Assembly (NCBI GenBank): GCA_036924285.1 | Contig: JAYKYS010000014.1 | Location: 2,356,001 to 2,420,000, forward strand | DNA: 64,000 nucleotides | Origin: Asterella californica | Taxonomy: Eukaryota; Streptophyta; Marchantiopsida; Marchantiales; Aytoniaceae | Direction: 5' to 3' | Part shown: positions 11,001 through 22,490 of the stretch, one piece after another | Position numbering within the stretch: the first letter of the stretch is position 1 | Layout: each line of letters opens with the position of its first letter | Notes under the pieces: model-generated | The model's input: the letters and a program-made list of their open reading frames with translations, nothing else | Told to the model about the DNA's origin: nothing | The model's database searches: none | Translations under genes and position numbers: made by a program

Positions 11001-11790
11001 CACCCTAAGGGATCTAATATGTTGCTAGACATTATATGTTTTCATTTTTGGTTTGTCATTGAGAAGTACAACACTTTAATGTTTAGGTCTGTTGTTTCCA
11101 GTGACAAGGGGTAGTGAATAAGTAGTAATTTTCTTATCTCTATTATTTATTATTATTCTATCTAGGGCAACGTCATCTCTAAGAGAATCTTCACCGCAGG
11201 TCTTTAAAGGCTCCCCTAACCAGTTAGGGGAAAAGCTTAGCCAGTTAAAGGAAAATCTTTCCATCGCATATTTTTCTAGCATCTTTTAATTTAAAACGTT
11301 CTCTAAGATTTTCATGCTTCTTTAACTTTAAAGATCTTAATAAAGATCCCCTAAAATACAAATCAAATAGATATAGATACAATTGCACATAAATTTTTCT
11401 GTCTATTTTCCTCAGTTCTTTATACTTACCAATGCTACCATCTTTGTGGTGGGACATTTGATCATTACGTCATGTTAAAGATCTACTCAGTAACTGCAAT
11501 AGGAAAGTCTGACCTTTAAGATAAAATCTCTCTAGTCCCTAAAATACAGACAAGGAAGTCTATATCGCTATAAGGATGGAGATGCTATGCTACTGTACTT
11601 TTATTCTAAGATATTCACTCTAGTGTATGTTTTCCTTATATATCTTATATTCTCTGAGCTAGCTCTAGTTCTGAGCAACTGCATATTCACCTCCTCCATC
11701 TTCAATGTAATTTAATATCTAACACTTCCGGCAGGAAAGGTTAGGTATTAAATTAATCTCAGTGTATATTAATGTATTAATGAGTATAGA
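11001..11790. other. Unassigned AT-rich DNA
   Basis: Only short chance frames; no gene, RNA or repeat identified. Confidence 0.4.
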
Positions 11791-11797
11791 GTCCTGG

Positions 11798-12187
11798 ACT
11801 TGTACTTTCTGAAGCGCAACACTCGGATCAAGACTTATGGGCTACTCTCTCAGTGTTTCCAGACATGGGTAACAGACAACTTTCATAAAATATTTTAATC
11901 CTTTACACCTACTTAGTATATATTTTTTATTTAATATATATATATATTCTCGATAATAATAAGCAAGCAAAAGTTCTCCAGAATTCACTCGAACTTGTAT
12001 CTTCTGAAGCGCGACACTCTGGTCAAGACTTATGGATTATCTCCTACTCTCCATCTGTTTCCAGACAAAATAACTTTTATAAATATTGTAATTCTTTACA
12101 CCTACTTGTATATATTTTTTATTTAATATATAGATATATATATATATATATTCTCGATAACAATAAGCGCAAAAGTTCCCCGGAGTT
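11798..12187 (+). repeat. 195-bp tandem duplication
   Basis: Two adjacent diverged copies (11798-11992 and 11993-12187) each run ACTTGTA..TTCTGAAGCGC, CAAGACTTATGG, GTTTCCAGACA, TTTACACCTACTT, a TATATTTTTTATTTAATATATA tract and CTCGATAA-AATAAGC. Differences are mostly substitutions plus microsatellite length change. Confidence 0.8.
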
Positions 12188-14540
12188 TATCCAGCATGCA
12201 TATTCTCTTATGGATGCCTTCTTATGATATTCATGATATCTTTAGTAAATGGATGTCATGTAACTGGCTTGCAACTGTTTTGGTGGTTGGACTTGCACGA
12301 GCACTTGCACTATCATATAACAGTATGAAGCACATCCCTTTTGTAGCCCTTTCTAAGCAAGAAATTATAAACAAGGAGTAGTGAACATAACTGCATTATT
12401 CATGATAAGGGAATTCTAAAAGGAAATTCTACTCTCAATTTATGGTTGAACCCTAAACGGTGGCAGCGAGTAGACAATAAAAGGGCAAAGAGAGAAGAAT
12501 CATGGAGAGGCGAGACGCGGAAGTGTTGGGAGCAAACGGTTTATAGTATTCCAGAATCCAAACTAAACCCTACAGCGTTTGAGTATCTTTTTTGTCTAAA
12601 CGTTACCATTTTTTTAAGTTAATCGAGGAAGTTGGGAGTAGCCTTACAATGATCCCATGTTCACAGCTCCAAACATTGCTGTGTTCATGTAGCAGAACGT
12701 CCATTTTTACAGCATATGGCACGTAACGTGCACGAGTCACGTTGAAGTCAACCATTTCTACCCAACAGAACACCATCTATTAGAGTAGCTTGCATGGTCA
12801 AGAACAAGCAGCACATACTATTTGATCTCAGGGATCTCACTCAAACTCGAGGAAATCACTGTTTTTACTCGGGATCTCACTCAATCTCGAGGAAGTCTCT
12901 TCTAGTAAAAATTAAGATAACACGTATGAGCTTTGTGAATTAAATATCTTTATTTTATTTAAATTTTTATATTAGAACTTTTTATCTTTTATCTTGTAAA
13001 TTCTTAAGTTGAAGGATTAATTAACTAGTTTATCTTATTTAGTAAAGAGTTTTACATACTATTTGGAAGTAGTTTTACATTTTATATATTTGTTTGTAAG
13101 TTTCATGGTCCAAACAAGTTCGGATTAATCTCATTTTGCTTTTAGTTATCGTGTTTTGGAAGTATAAAGTTTTATGATTTTCGAGGTGAAATGCAGTAGA
13201 CTCACTATCCAAATATAGAAGTTTAAATAACTATCATTGGATTCAAGATGAATACATGCATGATTTCTTAAAATTGTAGCTATTGAAAGAAAATATTACT
13301 TTAGATTACTTGTGTTTTCTATATATGTATCACAATGTCATATACCACGTTTAACCATGGAGTTACTTATAGATATTTCATAGAATAAACAAAGGAGTTT
13401 ATTTTGTTCTAATTCTATGAAGAAAAAATTGAATACTATTTTTTCAAAATTCATGTTAAATTTATGCCTAAATTCTATCATGATAGTAAGCTTACATTTA
13501 AGTTTCTTCCCTTACATTCAGTGTAAAGTATCAACCATCATGTGTGATAAATATATGTTTTTTGAGAGTTCTATCACAAATTTTAGTTTTAATTTTAGTG
13601 AAATATTATTTATTCAATTTGGGAAAGAAATTTATGTGAAATTCTGAATTAGAATTTTATTGACGTCTGTTGTATGATAATAATTTTCAGTTTTTATTCA
13701 TCGTATTAATTAATTAATTTATAATTGAGTTTGAGACTTCAGAAAAATCCATGTTCTGAAGGCTTTTTGAAGTATCAATTGGATGCCATTTTAAAGTTTC
13801 CCAGACTTATGTGCGGACGGTAAGTGTTTGAGCTTTAACGCTTTGAGCCTTAAAGCTGTTGGTTGGTGAAGTGTCGAGATGATTAGCGTTAAGTTCCTCC
13901 TGAACAATGTAGACAAGCGTTCGATTGTCATGTTTATTCGATCCTACCATTTCTCCTACCTTTCATTCTATACTCATCTGGTTCTTTCCACTGCAGGAGC
14001 TTGGTTTGAATAAAACAGTACTTCCCTTGTTTTCGTACTGCAAGAGGTTCTCTCCCATTTTCTTCCATGGATGAACTGGTATTTGAAGTTGATCTATTCT
14101 ACTGTCATGACGCTAAAGCTTAGGTTCTTACAGTTGTCCACGATTGTCGTCATCATAAAGTCGTGTGGTTTTATCTCGCTCTACCCACTTGATTTGGATT
14201 TCCCAGCTCGTACTCTAGTGCTCTGAGGTAATCGGAGAAGCAGAATAGTCAATAATTTTAGGAGAATAGACTTGATCACCTCTGGAACGTCTGTGATCTG
14301 TCGACTGTATGTGCTCCAAGTTAGATACTTTGTCCTGAATCAGCGACAGAAGAGTAGAGAAACAAAGAGAAGAATAGAATCGGCAAACTGCCAGGTCGCT
14401 GAACTTTCTGTCCATCAAATAATACCTTGCACTTACGACAGGGAAAGCCACAAAGTGTGGTGATAAACCTAGTGTTAGGTCAATTCGCGCAGTCAATCGA
14501 GCGAAACATTGAATATTCACTTTTAGGTTTCGCTCAACAT
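12188..14540. other. Unassigned, very AT-rich DNA
   Basis: No gene recognised. A short duplicated segment, GGGATCTCACTCAA followed by CTCGAGGAA, occurs twice at about 12836-12895. The rest (12.9-13.8 kb) is AT-rich with chance frames only. Confidence 0.4.
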
Positions 14541-14640
14541 AGTGGATAGTAGTAGTGAACAATAGTAGATATGAACTCAGTGGATAGCAGTTGTGAACCG
14601 TAGTACATATTGAACTTAATGGTTAGTACTTGTGAACAGT
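14541..14640 (+). repeat. Short tandem repeat, about 38-bp unit
   Basis: About 2.5 diverged copies of a unit GTGGATAGTAGTAGTGAAC..TAGTA-ATATGAACT start at 14541, 14579 and about 14618. Not coding. Confidence 0.7.
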
Positions 14641-17000
14641 CTACTACAAGAAAACTTCATGATCGAAATATCGTTTCACTGGAATTTGGAATTTCACAAC
14701 TCATTCTACTCTTTCACCTCTAGTCATCCAAATAGAACTTTGATCTCCGCAACCTATAAAAATGAGTGACATGCCCTGACAATATGGGACAAATATCAGC
14801 TCATTTTGACTTATGGATCACATAGATAATACCTAGAATCACAAAGAAGATTGATCCAAGGCATCATACCTTGGTTTTTGTAGCAATAGAGCACTCTCTC
14901 CCAGTCTGCCTCCTTTTCGGGACATAATCAAAGCATTTTGACCTACTGTACTGGAGATCAGCGTACTGAGGTACTACACCAGTGACCATGCAGTACAGAC
15001 GACTGCACTGAGCCTGTATCCTCTTGTCTGTTACTGATGGCGGTCTTTGGGATAATGCGAGCGAATTGTAGCACTGTGTCCCTGGTTTTTCCATCATAAG
15101 TCCGACAGTGATGCTACGAGCGGCAATTTGATCACACAGCGGTACAGTAGCTACCGTACTGTGATTATCAGGTCAGGTCTAAAAGACTAAATCACTCAAA
15201 CAAGCGTTTTGGGTTTCATTCTCTCCACTATTGTACTAATGGAGAGATCACAGTACAGTGGTCGAGACCATCTCTAGTGACACGGAAACCTATGTGCGTC
15301 GACTTATCTTACCTGGATCTCCCTCGTAACTATACGAGCTCGAGAAAGGAACATGATGTGAAGGATCAGCATTAGAGGATTGTTTCTCTCATCGCGTATT
15401 GAGATTTACTTACATGTCTGTGTACGCACGAAAGACCTCATCTGTCACGATCTGTGCATCATGTTATGAGAATGTGACAACCAGGCATGAGTACGTATGG
15501 CTGCACGAGAGCACAAATCTTGTAACAGAAATTGAAGTAACAACAGCAGCACCATCCATCTTCACTTTGCACTTACAATGGACTATTTTGGTAGCACTTC
15601 AGAGAACACAACTTTTCTCTATGTCAGGCTATCTCTCCTGGTGCCCAATCCTCGCTATTTTCTGGTACTGATACTAAGCGACTCTTATTCTGGGCTTGTA
15701 ATATTTATGCCATTTCTACCAATTTCATCTACTTTTCCTGTAGACTTGATGTTGAGTACGACTACCATTAGCACGTGGTTACTCTTCAGTTTTGTTTTTC
15801 ATGTTTCTCTTGTTTCCTTTCATCATGAAAAGGTACCGTGCACCTTATGGTAAATTTCTTCTTGCCACTTGTGTGCTCAGTGCGTATTCAGTAAGAAAAG
15901 TTGCATCAAGAGCCCGGAAAAGAAGAGGAAAAAGAAAGAAGCAAGAGAAGCGATGAGCCTTTCCTGAACCATATTCTGGTATTTCTACACAGATCGACTT
16001 CCCCTCGCACTCAAGTCTCCTTACACGCCATCCTTACATGCATGTAATCCTATGAAAACCAAACCTTTTCAGAGGCGAACTTTGAGCAATTGAAGAGTGG
16101 ATCTGGACCTGTAACTGAGAGGTAAAGTTGAAGTTGAAGTCTCTGTAACCTTTTTCAGAGTTCGGCTGAGAAGTGATATGGAAACCTCACAATCATATGG
16201 GAATCAACTGCACATAACATGAGGTGAGCACAGGATCGTATCGCCTCAATTAAGGATTGTCTGTAAGATTTATATACGGAGGAGCTTGACAAGAATATCT
16301 CGACTACCTTAGACTCTGAGATGAGCGTGGCGTGCAGGAAAGCACCAGCCAGACGATCTAGGAACGAAGGAGTAATTCTGCTTACCTTGAAGTGAACTGT
16401 CTGCCTCACTCAGTGATTCATGTACTTTTCTAACTATCTTTCATTCGGAAGAATCTCGCATGACTGTTTTGACTGAGATTTTACCTCGAGTACTTGCAGC
16501 TTCTCGGAATGGGTTCCACCTCCATACTTCAGACAAACTCGGCCCTGCTTTGGATGCTTCTATCCAAGTTAATGGCCAATAAACAACACCACTTTTTGTT
16601 TCCAGTCAGAAATCCATGTAAGACTGTCAATAAGAGAACACATGGAAGTCGGGAAAATGATCACTCGAGCAACAGAACCAGAAACAACAAAATGAAAGGG
16701 TGGGCAGTATCATAAGCTACATCGCTTCCTAGGGGTTGATTATAGGGGCGACAGCGTAGCTACTAGCTAGACTCGTAGAACCGGGAGCACGAGAGGGAAA
16801 GATAGAGACACAACTAGAACCAATAAAATTTTCGCAGTAGTAGAAAACATCAAGCAATCAGTAAGCACCAAGTGGGAGAGAGTTTGCATGAGTGAGTGCA
16901 TACATCAAATACGTGCGTTTTGTGTTAGAAGACAATTCTTCTCGTTTACGACTATCAGTGGGTGGAACTAAAACATTTTGCTTGAAAGTATACAATCTCG
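14641..17000 (-). other. Unresolved region with splice-donor-like sites on the minus strand
   Basis: No family is recognisable, but on the minus strand several strong donor consensus sites end open frames: CTTCAAG|GTAAGC near 16386, ATCCAG|GTAAGA near 15312 and ACCAAG|GTATGA near 14873. The frame 14864-15097 and the short frame ending at 16386 are the best exon candidates. I could not find an acceptor/phase chain that joins them, so this is only a hint of a spliced transcript. An imperfect hairpin (TGATCACA..TGTGATTA) lies at 15129-15168. Confidence 0.25.
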
Positions 17001-17185
17001 ATCTGGACACATGAACAGAGACGGACAGATTTAAGCCTCTTATAAAGTTGCTATACCTTTATTATTCTGTTTCCATCACTCATGCAGCTTGTGTGCTCAG
17101 TCGGTCCCAGCTGCACGGTTTTCTGTTTGAGTTGCATTGTAAGGGATGACTTGCTTTTGCACAAGCACAGGTGCCCGAGATGACT

Positions 17186-18536
17186 TCAGCATCCCATACA
17201 TTCCGCTGTGACGCACAGTTTGATGCGCGGATTAATCTGATTCTGGTAAAAGAGAGAAGGGCAGATTATGAAAAGAGATCTAGAAAAGATTGTGCAGATG
17301 AACGAGGCGGAGGATAACTTCTTTCCCTCAGGTGCCTCGGTAGCCACCAGGTCTCCCTCACTACTTAAGTTTCCACGGCACAACATCGATTCATCAGAGA
17401 GCTTGAAACGCGTTTCCTTCTACTCTATTAATGATTCATCAGACCTTGAAACTCGTTTCCGTCTACTCTATTCTCCGCCTTGAAAAGCTTGACTTACTTG
17501 TTGACCACTAAGACTTCCAGTTCGCCAAATCATTTATCTTTTACGTCACTCCTTACCTCACTGTTCCAGAACTCTGTTTCTGCGGTCGAAGCCAAGTAGT
17601 TGCACATTTGACAGCAGGGGTCGTTGGCACTGCAACGCTCGCCGCACCTACAGCAATCAAACTGTAGGGTCTGTCGCGCAGTATCGGCGTCTTTTGAGCA
17701 TTTGACACCTTTCACACGAGATGGTCCTAGTGCAACTAACATACTCACTTCCTGCAGCATAAACTTAAAGTCTAAACTTCTAAAGTCCACATCTAGGATG
17801 CGTCACCGTGCGTGGTCCGGAGGATCCAAAATATCAAAGCAACATATCCAAAGCAACATTTGGAGTATGAACACTTTCGCGGCTTCGTTCACCGCTGGGA
17901 CATGCAGTGCCTTCGAAGGCACCCACGCACAACTGAGGAGAGGAAATAAAGTTCGGTTTCTTTCGTCACAGACTGAGTGAACTTCCAGGCGGTCCGAAGA
18001 AAAGTACTCTGTGCCAGCAAATCTTCACGTCCTTCTTTCCAGCTAATGAAACGCTTCCGATTGACAAAAGTCGTTCTCGGAACGCGTAGTCAGTTCTCAG
18101 CTCCATATTACTTACAAATGAACTGCAGATGTGATTGAACAGAAACCACGTGGTGGGTCCTCCAGCGAGCGACTGGACCTGGTTCAAAAACTTACCATTC
18201 AACAAATTCTGGCACCTCCTTGCAGAAAGATACAAACTTGAGCCGCCGGAACGGAGCCTCGGAGTTTGATGCATTCGTTGTCCTTTCATCTGGTGTGTTT
18301 GCGGACGCCAAGAGAATCAGATATTCGAACTTGAGAAGCAGTAGGGCCGCGAAAAGGCATACACAACTACAGTAGGTAATCAGGTCCGACATTCTGGGTA
18401 TATGACGCCAACTGAGTCGGCGTCGTACATGATACACGGACATGCAGTGACGAAAGAACGTGGTGGGACTTTCTGTCAGGTGGCCGGATTGGTTTGTAGG
18501 AGACGAATCGGGTTCAAAGCTGTCATCAGACATCAT
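17186..18536 (-). CDS. Candidate five-exon gene: Cys-rich type II membrane protein, function unknown
   Basis: A phase-consistent model on the minus strand: exons 18536-18196, 18122-18008, 17932-17893, 17726-17557 and 17242-17186; total 723 nt, 240 residues, ending in TGA. Donors include ATG|GTAAGT and GAG|GTAAGG; acceptors include a strong TCTTTTACCAG and TTTCCTCTCCTCAG. Weaker sites are GTACTT (intron 2) and the intron 3 pair. Exon 1 encodes a Ser/Asp-rich tail, a basic stretch (residues 37-49) and one hydrophobic segment (about 52-78), giving a type II topology by the positive-inside rule, with an N-glycosylation site (NAS) just after it. Exons 2-5 give a Cys-rich lumenal domain with CCRCGERC and CCQMC motifs and a C-terminal ECMGC. 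No known family recognised. Seen: frames and splice signals. Inferred: that they form one mRNA. Confidence 0.45.
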
Positions 18537-20500
18537 TCTCGCGATTCTTGGGACGATGAAGACGCAAGGCGCGTCTAGAGAAATGCAGCGTCAGGGGAAC
18601 GGCAGTTCGTAGCGAGAGAAAGGGGCGTGAAAGTGGAAACGCAGGCCTTCAATCATGTCATGTCCGTCAGTGGGTTCATTCAGTCGTCAAGAAAGTCGCG
18701 GGGAGAAGGCTGAAGTTTTCCACCCTTCTTTGGTTTCAACTCCATGACGAACAGTCCGTGGGCTCCGTTTCTGACGTAGTCAAACTAGTCGTGGACTTGG
18801 GCTCGATGCGAACTACAGTAGCGATAGAGGCCGTTAATTCCAAACGTTACTATACATTTCTACACTGTTTTCCGTGTTTAGTGTTAGGATATTAATTTCG
18901 CAAGGGTATTTTGAGACGTTCATATAATTATTAATATTATACACATTAATTTCACATTCACACTAATAGAGGTAAAGTTTATTTAGTATCCTACACATTA
19001 TGTTTACCTGTATTTAAATAATATAAATAAAGATTTTGAGAACTAAATTTTCTGATAAAAAGTTTCTTAAGAAAAAACCGGATGGTAACCAGTCACTCAG
19101 TTTTATTCTCTTTTCTCACTCAATTTTATTCTCATTCACTCCAAAATCCCGTAACCCGTCGGGAACTCTGACAAGCATTAACGGTTATGTTATACTTCGT
19201 TAAGGAATTTTTCAACGAATACTTTTAATACATTATTACAAAATTTCCAGAAACAGAAAAGCATAAATTTTTAAGCTCATTTTATGGTTAACTTATCTAA
19301 TTACTTTCAGTAATAAGTTCATATTATTTTATGATAATAAAGTAAAATTATAGTAAAAGTCAAGTGTAAAATTAGTTTTATAATAAAATGCAAGTACATA
19401 TTTGTTATGAAAGAATATACTGTTCTTGATTCAGTATCAAGTAAGGTTCCAAAATCTAGTACAGAACGCTAGACATGGGGGATCAAAGCAGGCTGAAATT
19501 TCTTGTTTGTCCGTCAAAAGGGATTTAAACACGTGTTCCATCGGAAGTTCGAAATTTGATGTGCTTCTCCATTTCATTTCAAGTTCTTTCGATTAGTCAT
19601 ATCGCATTTGGGGTAACTCAAGGCCTGATCTAACTCAAGCCTGATCTAACTCGAGCTTCTTATAACCTTGACAGAAAAACGTTTTGCACATGTTGCATCA
19701 AGTTCATAACATTGAGAGTTTGTATAACGGAAAACAATTCACTGGAAAATAATCTTGCAAATCTTACTAATTCTCTATTGGAAGTCATTTGCGATCTTTC
19801 GGTCTTGAATCCTTTCCAACTTTAGTTTAAGTCTTACAAATTCTTCACTAAGGATAGAGATCATAAATTACGGATAGAATAAACTGAACATTCTAAAGTT
19901 TACAATTTGAGGTAACTTTAGGTTAATGCAGTCCTGTTGGGAAACATTTTAATTTCATAATACTACTCGGACGATCGATGACTATAATAGTGCAGGTCAA
20001 AACTAATACATGAAATTCTGTAACGTTCTAATTCCTTCTAATTCTAAAGTAAATTAGAAGGAAAAAAGTCCATGATTTATCGAAAGATAGTTTGGTATAA
20101 AGTCGTGGATCGTTTATGGTCATATTGTGAATTGAAATAATTAAAGTAAACAGATTAAATTTAAAATTTCTTACTGCGAGAACTCACGGTAAAAAATAAA
20201 GGAAACTCATACCAAAATAAAATAAAAGGTCAATAAAAGACCTCACTGTATTTCCCTACAATCATTTCTAAAAATGCAAGCAGAAAACATCATTCGCAGC
20301 CTCTTGGCCGAAGTAAAACACTCGCCAGCTACCCAAGAATATTTACCACATAATCTAGCTTTGACACGCATTAATATGTAGAGCTGTATATAAGCAAAAC
20401 TTATCATGACTGAAAGGAATACAGCAACACTATGCCGTTGTGTTTTGTTTAGCACTTTTTCTCTATCGAGCTTTACGTAAGTGGGCGTCGCTGTCCTTTC
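18537..20500. other. Upstream GC-richer leader, then AT-rich unassigned DNA
   Basis: 18537-18840 is noticeably GC-richer than its surroundings and could hold the promoter and 5' leader of the minus-strand candidate gene, though no clear TATA box was picked out. From 18.85 to 20.5 kb the DNA is AT-rich with no gene or obvious repeat. Confidence 0.35.
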
Positions 20501-20504
20501 ACAG

Positions 20505-20775
20505 ACACAGCCCTTTCGCCATGAGGATTCGAACCCACACCGTCTTGGCTATGGGCACCAACAACTTGCTCCTTCTTAGAAAATTGATGTGTTTCTGCCT
20601 TGGAACTTTTGACAACTCTTTAACACCAGCTCTACACTGACTGAGCCCTCCTGGCAGGCAGGCTTCGATCCCAAGACCTGCACTGCCTATACCTCGTGGT
20701 CAGTATTGTTCCTCGTAGCCAGAAGGGGAATTCATATGGGGTACTGCGGTACGTCAGTGGACGTCTTACACTCAC
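20505..20775 (-). repeat. tRNA-derived SINE-like sequences (Pol III boxes)
   Basis: On the minus strand GGGTTCGAATCC (about 20523-20534) is a perfect Pol III B box (GGTTCGANNCC), and GGGCTCAGTCAGTGTAGAGC (about 20627-20646) resembles a tRNA D-arm/A box, although their order and about 100-nt spacing exceed a normal tRNA. A second B-box-like GGGATCGAAGCC lies at about 20663-20674. The right half (20640-20775) shares ordered words (GTGGTC, CATATGG, GCGGTACGT-AG) with the two copies at 28.1-28.6 kb. I infer old tRNA-derived SINEs. Confidence 0.4.
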
Positions 20776-22490
20776 TAGAAACAAACAAAATTTCATTCGT
20801 AATGAAATATTTTTTGACTGTTTGTGAATGAAATTCACGAAATCAATCTCTAATCTACGTCCAATCTTCTTTCAAATTGGTTTAGCAACTTTGTATCGCT
20901 GAGTATTCTTTATCAGACGTAAGTCAAGTCCTGTGACGGATATGATCTGCCAAGAGGTCTATACATCAAACAACTGTACGTACGACTAGCCTCTTGTCTT
21001 CACGAAGGTTGTCATGTAGCGACTCGCCGAAAGCTATTCAAGCGATGTGAATGAAACAAGAAAAGTCATACGATATTCCTTCGCTCTGCACTATCAGACT
21101 ACATTCAGCTTCATGTGAGTGAGAGCGCACACACAAGAGCTTCAAATTAGTTTAGCACACTTCATTTCAACATAGTCATTGGGGGATCAACCAAGTTACA
21201 TCCATTATCAAACATCTATGTCCGTATGATTATAATGATTATGATTTTATTTTTTGGGTCCTTCTTTTTCTTGTAAGGCTTGATGGTATCTTTCTATTCT
21301 TTGGTTATTCATTGCGTCGCTCATTTATGATTACAGTTGGATACAATTAGGGTCTCTGCCCACTAGCTCCTTATGAAACTTATCGGCGATGTCAATGAGG
21401 TTCGGTAATAACAGTGGACTTCTCACTACTTAAACCACTATAGCTAACAGTTTAGTCAAGATTTAGTAAGAACGGAAGGAGATGGATTATTTGTTGTTCA
21501 ACTATCTTCATCCATAGTTCAAAATGTTCGTCTGCTTGAAACTTAAAATTTGAGCCATCCGTGATTTTCAACTGATGCCTGACGTGGACAGTATTACACA
21601 AATAAGATTTCAGCATCTGTGAGAAAATCAAGAAAATATTTTTTGAAATTCGAAATATTCTAGTATCAAAATATTTTGTTACTGTGATGAACTAAATTTT
21701 ATATAAGAACAAATATAACCAGAAAAGTAAACATACCTAGAAAATTGATGATAAAACGAAACAGCCGGGAGACGAGTATTCCATCGATCTGTAAAAAAAC
21801 ATATCCGGTACGCCAAACCTAAAGCAGCCTCTTTCGGCAGGCTGCTGCAGGTCTAGACGCGCCCTCCCTCCCCCCCCCCCCCCCCTTCACATGCTTCTTC
21901 TTCCAACCTTCCTCCTCCCCTTCTTCTAGCCTTCCAGCCTTATCGCTCATCTCAGATTCGAGACACTTTTTTTTCTTCTTTTTCACTCTTCGCTCTAAGA
22001 TTTGGTTATTTCCAAGTGTCTTATTCATCCTCTTTTCTCATTCATACTTTTAGTTATATTTTTGAATTACTTCAAAAATATGACTGTTTTTGTTTTGTTT
22101 TTGATTAGTACTCTTCTGATTTGGAAAATTCTTGTGGTTATATTTTTGTTTTTTATTTAGTCTAGATTGTTATACTTTTATTTCAATATCTTTTATAAAA
22201 AAATTTGTGGATACAATTTGTATGTGATTTGAGAGTATCTCAATGACGAGAGGGATTGGACCATCGGACAGATAGATTCATTTTAATTGTCAAGTCTTAA
22301 GTTCATACCTCCTAAGGTACATCAACCACGACCGGACGATACACATAGACCTAGAAGATGTCTAGAGGTCCTAGGAGGGTTGATTAGGATCCCAGAGTCT
22401 TTGCTTCTATGGTATGTACAACTGATGTAACTTTTGAGACCTGGTGCAAGACATGATGCGGTTATGACTTTCTGTTTGTGACTGCTCGTA
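20776..22490. other. Unassigned DNA with a poly-C run
   Basis: No gene. It holds dispersed repeat copy B (listed separately) and a 16-base C run at 21870-21885 inside a CT-rich tract, which produces a Lys/Glu/Gly-rich chance frame on the minus strand. Confidence 0.4.
21258..21325 (+). repeat. Dispersed LINE-tail-like repeat, copy B
   Basis: Reads GTCCTTCTTTTTCTTGTAAG then GCTTGATGGTATC, TTGGTTATTCATTGCGTCGC. It matches the 34.6-kb LINE tail and the 61.5-kb copy across about 65 bases and loses similarity right after GCGTCGC. Confidence 0.7.

Noticed and set aside
20524..20646. A tRNA gene with intron on the minus strand
   Set aside because: The T-arm-like part precedes the D-arm-like part incorrectly for one tRNA, the spacing is too long and no acceptor stem pairs; more likely SINE sequence.
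21819..22028. Lys/Glu/Gly-rich minus-strand ORF
   Set aside because: Created by a poly-C/CT-rich tract.
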